The notes: generated from the sequence alone by a model not told the origin. A stretch of DNA of 64,000 nt from Nectonema munidae (GCA_030549495.1 JAUIRK010001010.1:1-64000), one strand, 5' to 3'. Shown: positions 33,710 through 45,458, numbered from the stretch's first letter. A program made the numbers and translations.

Positions 33710-36353
33710 TTAATTAGCTCGCCTCTTTATTTTTCGTGGGATGCTGAAAGTTTTTCTTTTTCTCGGCTTTGAAGCAACGTTAGGAGACTTTTTTAGCATT
33801 AATTTCTTATAAGGTGAAAATGTAAGTTTTTCTGAATTATTGTTTAAAATTTTTTGAAAATATTCCTCTTGATCATTCTTGCTTATATTATCCCATTCTA
33901 GTTTTGTAAACACTTTGAATTGAGAACTTTCTGAAATTTTAAGTTCTCCATACCCAAACAACAACTAAATATTCTTGATATTTTACTTCACTGTGTACTT
34001 TTAATCAGATGAATCAGTTTTTTTCTTTTAATTATCGCTTTCTCTTGATCACTGCCCAAAACTAAATCATCTAAAGGTAATTCCAATTTGACATTTTTAA
34101 ATATTATAGATAAATGAGAAAAAATTTGGAATAAGATTTAAATTTTCCATCCCAATGTAAAAATAATGGACCAAGAAAAATTTTCCTTTTTAAATCCCGA
34201 TCATTGAAAACAGTGACCGTCACAAAACAGTGACCTAAATTAAAAGTCCTATCAATACCTAAAATAGTTGATCCAGAAGAAATAGATTTTTTATATGTAA
34301 CAATTGAGTATTTGTATAGCAAATAAGGTAAGAAAGCCCATATGAAGTTATATTCATTTCCTTTATAAAAGGATGTCCAGCAAGTTTAGAATTTAAACAC
34401 AGTATTAGGTGTTTGGTTATTTTTGTGTTTAAATAATGTTTAAAACCTAAACACTTTACACTTAAAAATACATTGAAAGGAAAATATTTAGCATTATTAT
34501 ATTACATTTAGACATTTTTATGTTGAAAAATTATTTATAATCTTAAACACCATATAAAATTTCCAACTATTCCGTTTTGTGTTTAGAGTTTAAACAAAAA
34601 AATTAAACTGTATCGATTTAAATTTTCTATATAGGACAGATAGATGTCATTAAAATACAGAATTATTTTTTATAGCATTAGAGCTTATCTCATGTACATC
34701 TCAAAAGTGTATGCAGGATGTTTTTAAAATATAAACACTTTATGTGTTGACAGCAGCATTTCAATTAAAAAATTTTTTATATGTGCTGAACCAGAGGAGT
34801 AGCTGGGTCCGCGTCTGAAGAGGCCGATCTGAAGACCCACCCTCCTTTCCTATATACCTTAGTGTTCGCCCCCCCCTTCCCTCCCACCCTTACTCCAGTA
34901 CAGCTGTGTGCTTTCCCGACATAACTTAATTGAGTTACCATTTTAATAGTTGTTACTTACAGAAATTTTATTCAAAATATCAACCCTGTACAAAGTTTTT
35001 GGTATACAGGAAATTAATTTGAAAACTTGCCTAAAACATACATATCTATAAATATAAAACTTATAAAAAAAATAACTATCAATTAAGTATCTAAAATCTA
35101 AAAACTTTAACAGGATCTAAAATCACGGGAGTACCAATGATCTTTAACAGGACATAGATTAAAGGTACCAATGATCTTTAAGTGGACCTAGAAAAACAGG
35201 CTTATATTAGTTATAGATAATAAATGTTTTGCTTTTGTTTTAAATTCCAAGTTACAGTAAAATGATACAGAACCTACTAGATAAAGGAGAAATTTACAAA
35301 GAATTCGACAAATTTGTTGAGGAAACGGCTTATCATCTTCTTTCATTGAATAATATAAATAATAAATCTTCTTACTATGAATTTTTTTTATAAATATCTC
35401 GTGTTTTTTTTGGCTAATTTTAATGATTTCAATTTTTTGTTAGTATGGCTGAACTGCTTAATGGCACTCAAGATTAGTTCGATAGAATGAATTATAAAAT
35501 TATTCACAAACTTAATATTTCATGATTCTTTTTTATAGGCATCGGCGATACAATCCTATATGAAAAATGAAGAAATATGAAGAGTAGTATAGCAAAGCAG
35601 CCATACTACCAAAAATGATCCCATAACTTTTGTAAAATTTCTAAAAAATGAAGGTCAAAATATTCAATTAAAACACAAAATACTTAATTGATATGTGCTT
35701 AGAACCTCATCACAACATTTTAGAACACTTTTTATCAAAACGGAATATTTTGGAACACGTAAAATTTAAACATTTTTTTTCTGAATGCATAAAATTTGAA
35801 AGCGTTTTGATAAAAAGTGTTTCTAAAAACGAACACCTTTTGTGTTTAAAAATGCGTTTATAATTTAAACAGATTTTTTACAGTGTAATAATATTTTGAA
35901 TGCTATCTGCAATATTGTTGTTATAAATAAAAGATGGATTTGTTTTTTCTTTGTTGTATTTCAGGTTACGAATATACTTTGAATCCCTCGGTGGTTCAAT
36001 TTCAGAATCAAAATAACTAATATTTTTTTACAAGACTTTATCGTTTCTAACTGAAACAAAGCATGATTTTGTGTTACTACATTTCTTCTAATATATTCTT
36101 GATTTATTTTTGCATTACCATGATTTGAGACTGTAGTCGGTACTTTAAATCCTATATATTCCCACAGATATTTTTGGTCTTCATTATTCGTATAGTTTTC
36201 AATCCATGAAATTCTTCTATAATCAATCTTGCGCTTTAGATTTGAGTAATAAACAAATACAACACGTTTTCCTTTTTTTGGTTGAGGGTTCTTTCCTTTG
36301 GTTATATCAACAACTGAATTATTTAAAAGCAGATGCATACACATTTTTTTCAT
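33710..36353 (-). pseudogene. DDE transposase relic (MULE-like), split by an insertion
   Basis: Three minus-strand coding remnants seem to belong to one transposon gene. The N-terminal part (35961-36353) has SWIENYTNNEDQKYLWEYIG and a HGNAK motif. The middle part (34104-34322) has ILGIDRTFNLGHCFVTVTVF then FLGPLFLHWDGKF, which resembles the first catalytic Asp region (D-x-TFNLG) of Mutator-like transposases. The C-terminal part (33710-33964) is a basic tail after SQFKVFTKLEWDNI. The 34.4-35.9 kb interval between the first two is non-coding and looks like an inserted element. The family assignment rests on memory of motif shape and is tentative. Confidence 0.45.
34367..35905. mobile_element. 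Possible non-coding insertion with GTGTTTAAA-rich ends
   Basis: The left side (TTTAGAATTTAAACAC, AGGTGTTTGG) and the inverted right side (CTGTAAAAAATCTGTTTAAA, AAACACAAAAGGTGTTCG) share words in inverse orientation. The right edge reads TTTTTTACAGTGTA, a common MITE edge. Inside, 35718-35742 and 35803-35827 form a 25-bp inverted repeat. A C run and a CAGAGGAGTAGCTGGGTCC string at about 34792 suggest a further hAT-type fragment within it. Confidence 0.35.
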
Positions 36354-36675
36354 AACATGATTTTTATTAAATAAAATTTGTTTCTTTTGATAAAAGGAAA
36401 TTTCAAAAGTTAATAAAATGAATATAAACTATTCCGATCTTTTAGCTTAAAAATAATAAACAAAAAATTTTATTCTATTTAGTTTAAAACGTTGATAAAC
36501 ATCATACTATGTTTAATTTATTTGAAAAAATAAGTTTTGTAAAAGTTTTGAGATCTTTGTTTATTTTAATTTTTCAACTAAAATAAAAGGTAAAAAAATA
36601 TTTTCATTCTGAATAGTTAAAAAAATATTAAAATACATTCCATTATTTATATGAACGATTTTTTTATCAATTTAA

Positions 36676-36878
36676 AATAGTAAATATTTATAAAAATTTA
36701 GATTATTTTTTTAATTAATTTTTTGCTCTAATCTTTAAAAATGGCCATTATTCCCGAATTGCGCAAATTCTCCTTTTTGCGCAATTCGGAAATAATGGCC
36801 ATTTTTAAAGATTAGAGCAAAAAATTAATAAAAAAAAATAATCTAAATTTTTATAAATATTTACTATTTTAAATTGCA
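36676..36878. repeat. ~100-bp-armed near-perfect palindrome
   Basis: Left arm 36676-36766 and right arm 36777-36878 are inverse copies with only a few mismatches, separated by about 10 bases. The shared core reads GCGCAATTCGG(G/A)AATAATGG then CCATTTTTAAAGATTAGAGC. Each arm equals the right terminus of the Ginger-like element near 41725-41790, so the palindrome is two element ends facing each other. Confidence 0.9.
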
Positions 36879-37601
36879 TTTATAATATTACTATTTTAAA
36901 TTAATTTAAAAAAATTCTTTAAATTTTTTAATATTTATTATTAAGAAAAATATATTTCATTCATTTACATTTAATTATTATTAAGAAAAATATATTTCAT
37001 TCATTTTGAAATCCTTTTATACTGAATAAAACAAATAAAAAAAATTTAATTTAATTATATTTTATAACATTAATATATTTAAAGTTTATCTTTTATATCA
37101 TATTATTTCTAGCTTATTAATTATAATAATACATGATAAATCTTTTGATATTAAATCTGGATTAAACATATATTTTGCGTTATTTCATTCTAAACTTATA
37201 TGCTGTAATTTCATATGTTGTTTTGTTAGTTCTAAATTAAAATTGTTAAAAAAAACAAGACAAAGCTGTAAAAATCATTTATAATAGAACTTCTGAAGCA
37301 TTACGAAATAAACTCTAAATACCTGATGTTGAACAAATTTATAAAATTAATTTATTGACATTTGTTTATAAATATGAATGTAATACGAAATAAAAACGGT
37401 ATGTAACAATTTTTTCTTCAAAAAATTAAGTAAGGTTTAGAATTCTTTACATTTAAACAGCATAAAAATGTTCAAAAGTAAGAAATTATTTTGTCAATTA
37501 TACTCCATTGACCAAATTTAGTACAGAAATAAAATAAACATCTTATTTATTTTTCATAAAAATATCAAGTTTAAAATAAGATATAACATTTTTAAATTGT
37601 T

Positions 37602-40562
37602 TTAAATCTTTTTTGCAATATATGATGATGTGTACATAGTATCTCTGAAGCTATCGATACATGGAAATGGTGACAAAAGATTGGTAATAAAGCAGTTATA
37701 TAGATGTTTACGCATAAGTTTATCAATATATGTTAGATGTCTTGGTGTTTGGTTGAATATGATTGATAGAGAAAATGCAATTGCATATTCACCGCAGCTT
37801 GAGCTATCTTTCTGTTTGTCACAGGACATTAAGTTTACTGTTAAGTCTTCATCTTGAAAATTTATATATTCATATATTTCTTCAAGCATTTTAGACGTAT
37901 AAGAGGAATACAAAGAATCATATATATTCAGTGTATTATTAGAAATACCATTAATTAAAACCCAGTGATTATTATTAATATGCAGAATTTGTAGGAATGG
38001 TGAAGCAGGAAACTTTTTTAATTTATATTTCAATATCAATGGATCTTCAAATCCATTTAGATTTACTGCAATTTCTTTAATCAATCTATTGAAACTTGTA
38101 ATATGATTGTCTGTAAGCCAAAATGCTTTTTGTTGAACTTTAATTATATTTTCCAGTGTTAAACTTGTTAAATTGGGTTTTCTTAAATATAAATATTTTA
38201 ACAATAATTATTTGATAGCTTAAAAACAAAATTCAAAATAACATACATAAATTCGGTGTTGTTTGAACAAGCTTTAGATGGATGACAATGAGTGCTACAT
38301 GTAAAGTTATTTTTATAACAATAGCACTTTGATGTTTGGCAAGGATGGCTACAATTACAACATTTTCGTAACTTTTTTCTTGATGGATTTAACTTTCTTG
38401 CAGCAGCTCTTAAACTTAATGTTTTATCAAGTGTATGTACTTCTACATAACCAGTGTAATGTGAAATTTCGTCTTTTTTGTAAAGACGATTTAGCATTCC
38501 ATTAGCACAAGCTAAACGAACATAGTCTCCTCTTGCTTCAATTATTTTGCACGGCAGTCTTTTGGCCTCACTGGAAGCCCTATCTTTCTTTGGTATCATA
38601 AGAGTGACTTTGTCATTTACTCTACAACATATATAACAATATTATAATAAATTAAACATTATAAAGTTCTTTATATTACTCATAATGATGTATCTGATTT
38701 TTGAAACGCTTATCATACATGTACTTCATTTTTTTTTGCAGATTTACAGGTTTCTTGAAAGACGTTTTCTCGTATTTGGACACGCTCGGCTCCTTTGTCT
38801 TTCTGTCTAATTAAAAATAAATATAGAAAATATTTTGCAAAAAAATTTTAATTAATCAATTGTGTTAAAAAAAATCTATCATATTTACAATTACTTGGCG
38901 ATTTTTCTACTGGTTTGATGCAATAATCATGATCGATAATATTAGATTGTAGGCATAAAGTCTTCTTTTGTGAATTATCTAAATCGTCAAATGAAGCCTC
39001 TTGTGAGTCCGATTGCACTAAATTTTCATCATGAACGCCGGTGAGGCTATTAGCAAAAAATCTTTTTCTTGCCTTTTGGCCAAACACTGTTTCATAAGGA
39101 GATGTTTTAATTGTAACATTCTCTTGCGAATTTAAACTAAACATTACTCTAGGAAGTAAAGATACCCAAGAGAAATTTTTATCTTCAAATTATTTCTTAA
39201 TTTTGCCAATTTCTGTTGAACTAAAAAAATTTTAAAAAGTCAAATAAAATTTACATAAAAAAATTCAGTTACAAAATAAAATCAAAAAACGTAATTAGAT
39301 ACCTATAGAGTTTCCCCGTTCGACTAAGCCTTGTGACTGGGAATGTCTAGGTCTTCCAGTAACAAAAATAGTGCTGTTGCCTTCTGAATCCCATGTTTTA
39401 AAGAGATGTTTAAGTGTCGCATTCACAAATTCTCTTCCGTTGTCTGAGTGAAATATTAATAGCGTCCCGAGATAAGCTAAAACTCGTTCCTCGATCATCT
39501 TAGAAACTTCTTCAGCACTTTTAGTTTTCAAAGGAAATAAAATATGAAACTTAGAAAAGTGATCTTCGAAGTGTCCAATGAACTTATATTCATTATCTAC
39601 TTCATCTTCCATTGATATTAGATCTATCTTCAGTAAATAAGACAAAAAAAATTAGACTGATTAAAAAAACCAATTATTTTTTTAAACTTGAATGTTACAA
39701 AATATTTTAAAAATTCAATTTGCTAAATTGTTATATACTGTTTGGTAATTATATGTTAAAATTAAAATTCAGAGACATCAAATTTTCAAGCAATCTCAAA
39801 TAAAAAGTATAAAGCCTGACAAATTATTATTATCTATCGAATAAAGTTTACATAACGCAAATACACTAGTTGAAAAAAATTTAAAATTATTGGGAGGGGA
39901 GAATAGGAAATATAGAGGAATTAAAATCCGTTTTAAATAAAAGTCATTCGCAAAAAAATATAATTTCATTGTTAATTTACCTGAACTCTACTTAGAAATG
40001 ACTTTTCAATTATCGGCTTAAGAGGTGGCTTGCTTTTGTTTGAAGCTCGTTGTTGGCATTTTGGACAAGAACGGCAAAATTCTTGAACGTAAGAACGAGG
40101 AATACCAAAATATTCTTCATTTAAATCTAGAAGTGTTTTCTTATATCCATTGTGTAAGCTTTTACAATGAACTCTATTGACAGCCTCAAATACGGTGCTT
40201 TGGTTAACAACTCGTAAATAATCAGAAAAATCTCTGCTATTTCTAAATCCTAATTTTTAAAAAATTTTAATATATGTCTAATGTTATCATGCACAAAAAT
40301 AAAATATTTTACCTTTTTTTAGCTTGACAAGGACATTAAATATATTGAGTTTTTCTTCATTTATACATCTAAAATTCTTAGATTTTATGTAAAATTTCAA
40401 TTTACTTGAACCTCTGGCTGTCCCTCCAATTACCTGTAAGATTTCATTAAACTTATCTACAGTAAAAATAGACGTATTATTAGATCTCTCTAAAAATTCT
40501 ACCATATGTTGCTTATGTAATTGGAGATCAATGTTTGAATTTTTAAAATCAGAAGAAATCAT
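37602..40562 (-). pseudogene. Integrase-CXC-Ulp1 transposase, seven-exon model, one frameshift
   Basis: Minus-strand gene of the KRBA2/SCAND3-like integrase family. Splice sites allow exons 40562-40313, 40249-39981, 39627-39303, 39220-38895, 38806-38680, 38621-38247 and 38181-37602, about 750 residues. Phases match at every junction except for one frameshift inside exon 4 near 39190. Exon 2 has the H-x4-H ... C-x2-C zinc motif (VHCKSLHNGY, CRSCPKCQ). Exon 3 has the catalytic triad: IDLISMEDEV (D), IFHSDNGREF (D), GLVERGN (E). Exon 6 has the Cys-rich CXC region (KCCNCSHPCQTSKCYCY). Exon 7 is a Ulp1/C48 cysteine protease with His (NNHWVLI), Asp (NIYDSLY), Gln and Cys (CDKQKDSSSCGEYA). Known relatives act as DNA transposases; the role of the protease is unclear. 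Confidence 0.8.
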
Positions 40563-40869
40563 TGTTTAAACTGGAATATTCAGTGTTAATATAAATTTAT
40601 AAAAAATTTATACATATTTAAAAATAAAATATTACAAATTTAAACTTTGATTAGTGTTACTATAACAAAATAAAACTAGCACACTTAAAACTAACGTTAC
40701 AATATCGTAACTTAAAACATACAATTTATCTTTAATTTCTACATTCTCTAATTTTAAATTAAATATAAATTAAACAAATTTAATTTAATCTTAATACAAT
40801 TTTCTTTTTATATTTTATTTTTGTTACCATATGGAAAGGATAGTCTTTAACCTAATTTTTTAGTTTTAT

Positions 40870-41228
40870 AGTTGATGACTTAGCTGATCCAGATGCTGAA
40901 GAACAATATATAATCTTCCTATCTGAAAACACTGAATTTCTAGCGAATTCTATTGCTGAATGACAAAAAGTTATACTTTGAAAGACAAAATAATTTTATA
41001 CAAATTATAACACTGCGAAAAGCCTTAAGCAAACAATTTTTTAATTTTAGCTACGCTACTTTTGACCCAACCCTGGACTATTGTATCATGGTTGAAAAGA
41101 TTAATCGAATGATGTATAAATCATTTCAGGATGACCTACCTAAAAAACTGTACCATTGTATCCAGGATGAAGAGAAGAATCGAATGATGTATAAACCATT
41201 TCTAGATGACATAGTTAAAAAAATGTAG
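40870..41228 (+). CDS. Unrecognised + strand ORF inside the Ginger-like element
   Basis: Between the integrase start and the right terminus, the + strand encodes an acidic stretch (VDDLADPDAEEQYIIFLSEN) ending in a stop near 40962, and an overlapping frame from 40953 to 41228. The latter ends with two tandem, diverged copies of a 26-residue unit containing (K/E)(I/K)NRMMYK(S/P)F(Q/L)DD. An acceptor-like TTTTTAATTTTAG at about 41050 hints at splicing. No family is recognised; it may be a small accessory gene or a chance frame. Confidence 0.3.
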
Positions 41229-41879
41229 TTTTTAAACCAAAATTGTGACAAAGATAAAAAAACATAAGTGAACAAAATTTTATTTTATCAAAAAATTTAT
41301 CATGTATTATTATAATTAATAAGCAAGAAATAATATGATATAAAAGAAAAATTTTAAATATAAATTTTATTTCAATTTAATATTATATAATATTAAAGAT
41401 TTCAAAATGAATGAAATATATTTTTGTTAATAATAAATATTAAAAAATTGAATGATTTTTTTTTAATTAATTTAAAATAGTAAAATTCCAAAAAAATTAT
41501 ATTCGTTTTTTTCTTTTAATATAAATTGTTATCTCAATTTAATATTATATAATATATTATTAAATTAAAATCTTTTTTATTTGTTTCATTCACTATAAAA
41601 AGATTTCAAAATGAATGAAATATATTTTTGTTAATAATAAATATTAAAAAATGTGAATGATTGTCGCTTTATCAATTTAAAATTGTTGAAATATTATATA
41701 ACTAAAATATTAAAGATTATGTTTTTTATTTTTTTGCTCTAATCATTAAAAAATGGCCATTATTCCCGAATTGCGCAAATTCTCGAATTGCGCATGACAG
41801 ATACGATTCAATAGAGATTAAGTTATAATAAATATATGGGTTTCGTGAATTTGTTAAATCAGTATATACTTCAGACCGA

Positions 41880-42585
41880 TTTTCAATAAGGTTTTAGGGC
41901 TATATTATGATTGGATTAATCCAATTATGGTGGAGAATAAGATTATACTAAACCAAATCTCATAAATCTTTAGCCACTCTTCGTGGAAAATTAATTTAGA
42001 CAACAAATCAATTAATATTGAGAAAATGGCAATTATTTCAACAATGTAAATTTAAAATCTTGAAAGTTTTAGTTTGTATCTAGATTCACTTAGATATTAA
42101 ATATTTCAAAAATAATGAAACATGATTTTAGATTAATAATAAATCATTAAAAAATTGTACGATTTTTTCTATCAATTTAAAATTTTAATTATTATATCGA
42201 AAAAATTTCCAGATGAAGTTTTTAATTAATTTTTTACGCTTGTCGTAGATGTTTAATTATGGCAACTTTCTGAATTGTGCAATAAAAATTCTACGTTGGT
42301 AAAAATAGAAGTAGCTGCATCGAATGGTTTTATTAGATTGTCCAAGAGAAGATTAATCTTCAATACCTGGAAGTTTGGGGAATTTATTAGGATCGGTATT
42401 CGATAGTTGTCTCAAATTATCAAATTAAGGTTTTAGGACTATATTATGATTGGATTAATCCAATTATGGTGGAGAATAAGATTATACTAAACCAAATCTC
42501 ATAATATCTTTAGCCACCTTCAAAAGTTTTGGGAAAAATTAATTTTGACTAAAAATCACTTAATATTGAGAATTAATGTAAATAT
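41880..42585. repeat. Direct repeat of ~150 bp, two copies
   Basis: The segment 41883-42025 (GGCTATATTATGATTGGATT ... CAATTAATATTGAGAA) recurs at about 42427-42580 with small differences, about 540 bp apart. Between them, 42140-42290 is a diverged copy of the Ginger-like terminus (ATTATGGCAACTTTCTGAAT), so this region looks like stacked, decayed element ends. Confidence 0.7.
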
Positions 42586-42704
42586 GGCGTTGACAATTTT
42601 TTAAAGAAAATAGGAAATTTATGAAAGATATTAAGTTAGAAATATCAGCAAAATTCCTTATTTTTTTATTGATATTATTAACATATTTCGAACCTAATAC
42701 GGTG

Positions 42705-42895
42705 ATTAGTTTGTACCTCTCATTATATTTTAACAGTTTGCAACTCTCGATATTAATCTCAAATGCTCCCAACTCTAAAAATAAATTCACAAAAATTGTA
42801 GATTAACCTTCTTAAGCATAATGCGTAGCATGATAGCTTAACTTGAAAGTGCTTTCTGATATCTCACAACTAACCAACCAACCAACATACTTTGT
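42705..42895 (+). repeat. tRNA-derived SINE, diverged copy
   Basis: Shares its 3' body (CTCTAAAAATAAATTCACAA, CTTAAGCATAATGCG, GAAAGTGCTTT, then ATATCTC and CCAACCAACC) with the inverted copy at 43205-43391. Its tRNA-like head is strongly eroded. Confidence 0.6.
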
Positions 42896-43204
42896 TTAAA
42901 TTATTAGGAAAATAGCTTGCATGAAATATAATTGTCCAAGAGATGAATATATCTTTAATACCTGGACAAGGGAGAAACTATTAAGGGAAAAGGTTTTGGC
43001 AGTTGTCTCAAAAGCCCATATTATCTCTTTATTATTTTTTCTTTATCTTATTTTCTATAAATTATCTGTTATATTATATATCATAAATCTGAAAGATTCT
43101 AGTCAAAAAATTGGAACAAAAATTGTTAAATGTTTCAAAATTTTATTTAAAATAATAATATTGTTAAATCATAGTTAATCTGTTCGTTACATCGATTAAA
43201 TTAT

Positions 43205-43391
43205 TTATTCACTAACCAATATAATGTTGGTTGGTTGGAGATATCAAAGCACTTTCAGATGCTCGCATTATGCTTAAGATTGTTAATAACAATTTTTGTG
43301 AATTTGTTTTTAGAGTTTGGAGCCTTGGGGATCGAACCCCTAACCTTCAACTGTTAAGCTGAGAGGTACACCTTAACAACCATTGAGGCTC
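43205..43391 (-). repeat. tRNA-derived SINE with recognisable tRNA-like head
   Basis: On the minus strand the head (43391-43319) is a tRNA-like 73-mer. Its 5' GAGCCTC pairs with 3' GGCTC, and GGGGTTCGATCCCC forms a T-arm and contains the RNA polymerase III B box. The body then continues CTAAAAACAAATTCACAA and ends near CCAACCAACATTATATTGG. The T stem is one or two pairs short of a standard tRNA, so this is a SINE or tRNA pseudogene, not a working tRNA. Confidence 0.6.
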
Positions 43392-43625
43392 ATAAAGGTA
43401 AAGGTACCCCTGGGTGTTTTTAAAAATAAAGTCATGAAATTTAGAAATCAATGAGGTATAATCACAACGAATATTATTAGATAAGAAAAAAGATAGTATT
43501 TAATATTAAAAGTTAATTTAAATGTCCTACTAATTTTGAAATTCCGAATTTAAACGAAAGAGCATTTAAATTTTATTTGAATTGTTAAGTTCAAGCGACA
43601 CAAAATCAAAAATAATGGGAAATGG

Positions 43626-44010
43626 TCAGAAATTTTTCAAGGATACAGGAATTGAAGCTTGTATAATAAATGGGAAAAAACAGTTATCAATTAGGCTTTT
43701 TGAAGATCGAGTTACTTTTGTAATAGTTGGTTTAAAGAAATTGGCAGACATCAAATTATGAAATTTTCTAACATTATTGCTTTTATGAGGATTAAGAAGA
43801 TTAATATTAAAGTTCCCCACAATAATATTAACATAAGGAACGAAAGTATAATTGCTTAATAGTGATAGTTCAGGTTTGTTTCTAAGCCATGTTTCTTGTT
43901 TAGCGAATACATCAATATTGAAAAACCTAATATCATTCAGATAATGAATCAGTGCATCTATTTCATTCAGTTTAGAAGTAGCTTAGAAGTTTTTGGGCTT
44001 AGAGTTTCGA
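43626..44010 (-). pseudogene. LINE (non-LTR retrotransposon) endonuclease fragment
   Basis: A minus-strand remnant of the apurinic-type endonuclease of a non-LTR retrotransposon. The ETWL motif (FAKQETWLRNKPELS) lies near 43890, followed by IIVGNFNINLLNPHKSNNVR (family usually GDFN) and TRSSKSLIDNCFF. Reverse transcriptase is not seen nearby. The fragment ends abruptly on both sides. Confidence 0.7.
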
Positions 44011-44254
44011 TTAGATCATGTGGATGATGATGAAAATGGTTTCTACGTTACTAAATTTCAAAAGAGTATTGCGTTTCATGAAATTTCATATATTATCAAT
44101 ATATTATATTATTAAAAGTGTTCAAAATTTCATTAATATTTTTTTGATCTAAAGTATCATTTTTAAATTTCATCAATTTTGTAAAAAAGTATTTGTATAC
44201 TTTATATACTATTGCTTAATTTTTTAATTTTTTTACGTTGTCTTGCCAGACCAC

Positions 44255-44335
44255 TATTGCATTACCTCTCAAGTTAACTGTTGACGGTCAGGGGTTCGAT
44301 CCCCAAGGCTCCGGGCTCTTAAAAACAAAATCATA
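44255..44335 (+). repeat. SINE head fragment
   Basis: A third, partial copy of the tRNA-like SINE head: TTACCTCTCAAGTTAACTG, then CAGGGGTTCGATCCCCAAGG. It stops after GGGCTCTTAAAAAC without the SINE body. Confidence 0.6.
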
Positions 44336-44339
44336 AAAG

Positions 44340-45022
44340 TGATTTACCATCCAACTTTTTTAATTTATTTTTTTCATTCAAGTTCTGTTTAGTAAATTTT
44401 AATGTCACGGTAATATTTTATAATGTTTTAAAATTTATTTAAATTTATTTTTTAAATGAATTTGAATATTATATAACAATTATAATTTTTTTAAATTTAT
44501 TTTTTAAATGAATTTGAATATTATATAACAATTAGGTTATAGCATTTCTTGCGATATGGTAAGGTTTGCTAAAACTAAACTTCGTCGTCGTAGTGATGGG
44601 AGTGTAGATTCTTGATCCATTATTTTTAAGTAGATTCTCGATCGTAACTATAACTGTAATCTTTCCAGTTATGGAAGAATGTTCTATCCTTCGATGGGAT
44701 AACAACAATTAAAATTACAATCTATTAGGGGTTTGTTCTTGACATTATTAAAATCTCAATTAATTTTTAACCTGTTTATAGTAAACACTTTTATCAAGTC
44801 CTTATGACAACCGTTCCAATGCGTACCATTTAGGATTACCAAATATTTAAGTCATCGAACCTTTTTTAATTTTTGAACTATTCCGTTATTTAGCGAAGAT
44901 AATAACTATCTACAATAAAATCTTTTCCTATAAAGGATAATTTATATTATATTTTATTTTTATCTACCAATAGTTATTTTATTTATCAAAAATATATCAA
45001 TAAGTAAGCCTTTCTTGACTTA
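44340..45022. other. AT-rich intergenic DNA
   Basis: No gene. A 52-bp tandem duplication (TTTAAATGAATTTGAATATT) lies at about 44451 and 44503. Confidence 0.5.
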
Positions 45023-45030
45023 ACATTATA

Positions 45031-45458
45031 CAGGGGCGGATCTAGAAATTGGCATTAGGGGGGGGGGGGATTTTACTAAACTAGAACTCAAATTGCAAGC
45101 ATACAAATTTAAGCTTTATCAAAATTTTTAAAACAAAAAGAAGAATGATAGCATTAAAACGATCCTCTTTCATTGAACTGCGAAGTGAATTGATGTGTTT
45201 AAATAATATATTTACAAAAAAAATTGGATAATATAAAATTAATAAGTGTCACACTTAACTACGATTGAAACATAAAGAACTTTTTAGGGCTTCTCACTTT
45301 AGAGAAAGATTGAATCTTAAAAACGAGTTGCAGAAATCATCATAATATTTGAGTTCTACGAAAAGAATTAGATCAAGAAAAATTTTCAAGCAATTGGCAA
45401 TGCAATTTCAGGGGGGGGGGGGCGTACACCGGTTCCGCCCCCTTTAAATCCGCCAGTG
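45031..45458. mobile_element. hAT-type MITE (CAGGGGCGGATCTAGA ends)
   Basis: A 428-bp element: left CAGGGGCGGATCTAGA, right the inverse of CACTGGCGGATTTAAAG. Flanks CATTATA and CATTTTA suggest an imperfect target duplication. G runs lie inside both ends. It is non-coding. Confidence 0.75.

Larger units (their letters stand above)
36777..41799 (-). mobile_element. Ginger/KRBA2-like integrase-type DNA transposon
   Basis: A roughly 5-kb element with inverted ends: left GCGCAATTCGGAAATAATGG at 36779, right the inverse ending about 41799, where an extra unit reads TGTCATGCGCAATTCG on the minus strand. Inverted similarity extends inward: the AATGAATGAAATATATTTTT block at about 41410 and 41610 reappears inverted at about 36950 and 36990, so terminal repeats are several hundred bp with internal duplications. 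It encodes a retrovirus-like integrase joined to a Ulp1-type protease on the minus strand, and a possible second ORF on the + strand. Published Ginger elements carry integrase-type transposases; assignment here is by architecture. Confidence 0.75.

Noticed and set aside
36777-41799. Maverick/Polinton, because integrase and Ulp1-like protease occur together
   Set aside because: The element is only 5 kb, with no DNA polymerase B, packaging ATPase or capsid genes; the integrase, CXC and protease parts splice into one gene.
43316-43391. Functional tRNA gene
   Set aside because: The T stem is incomplete, the anticodon arm is ambiguous, and the same head recurs attached to a SINE body.
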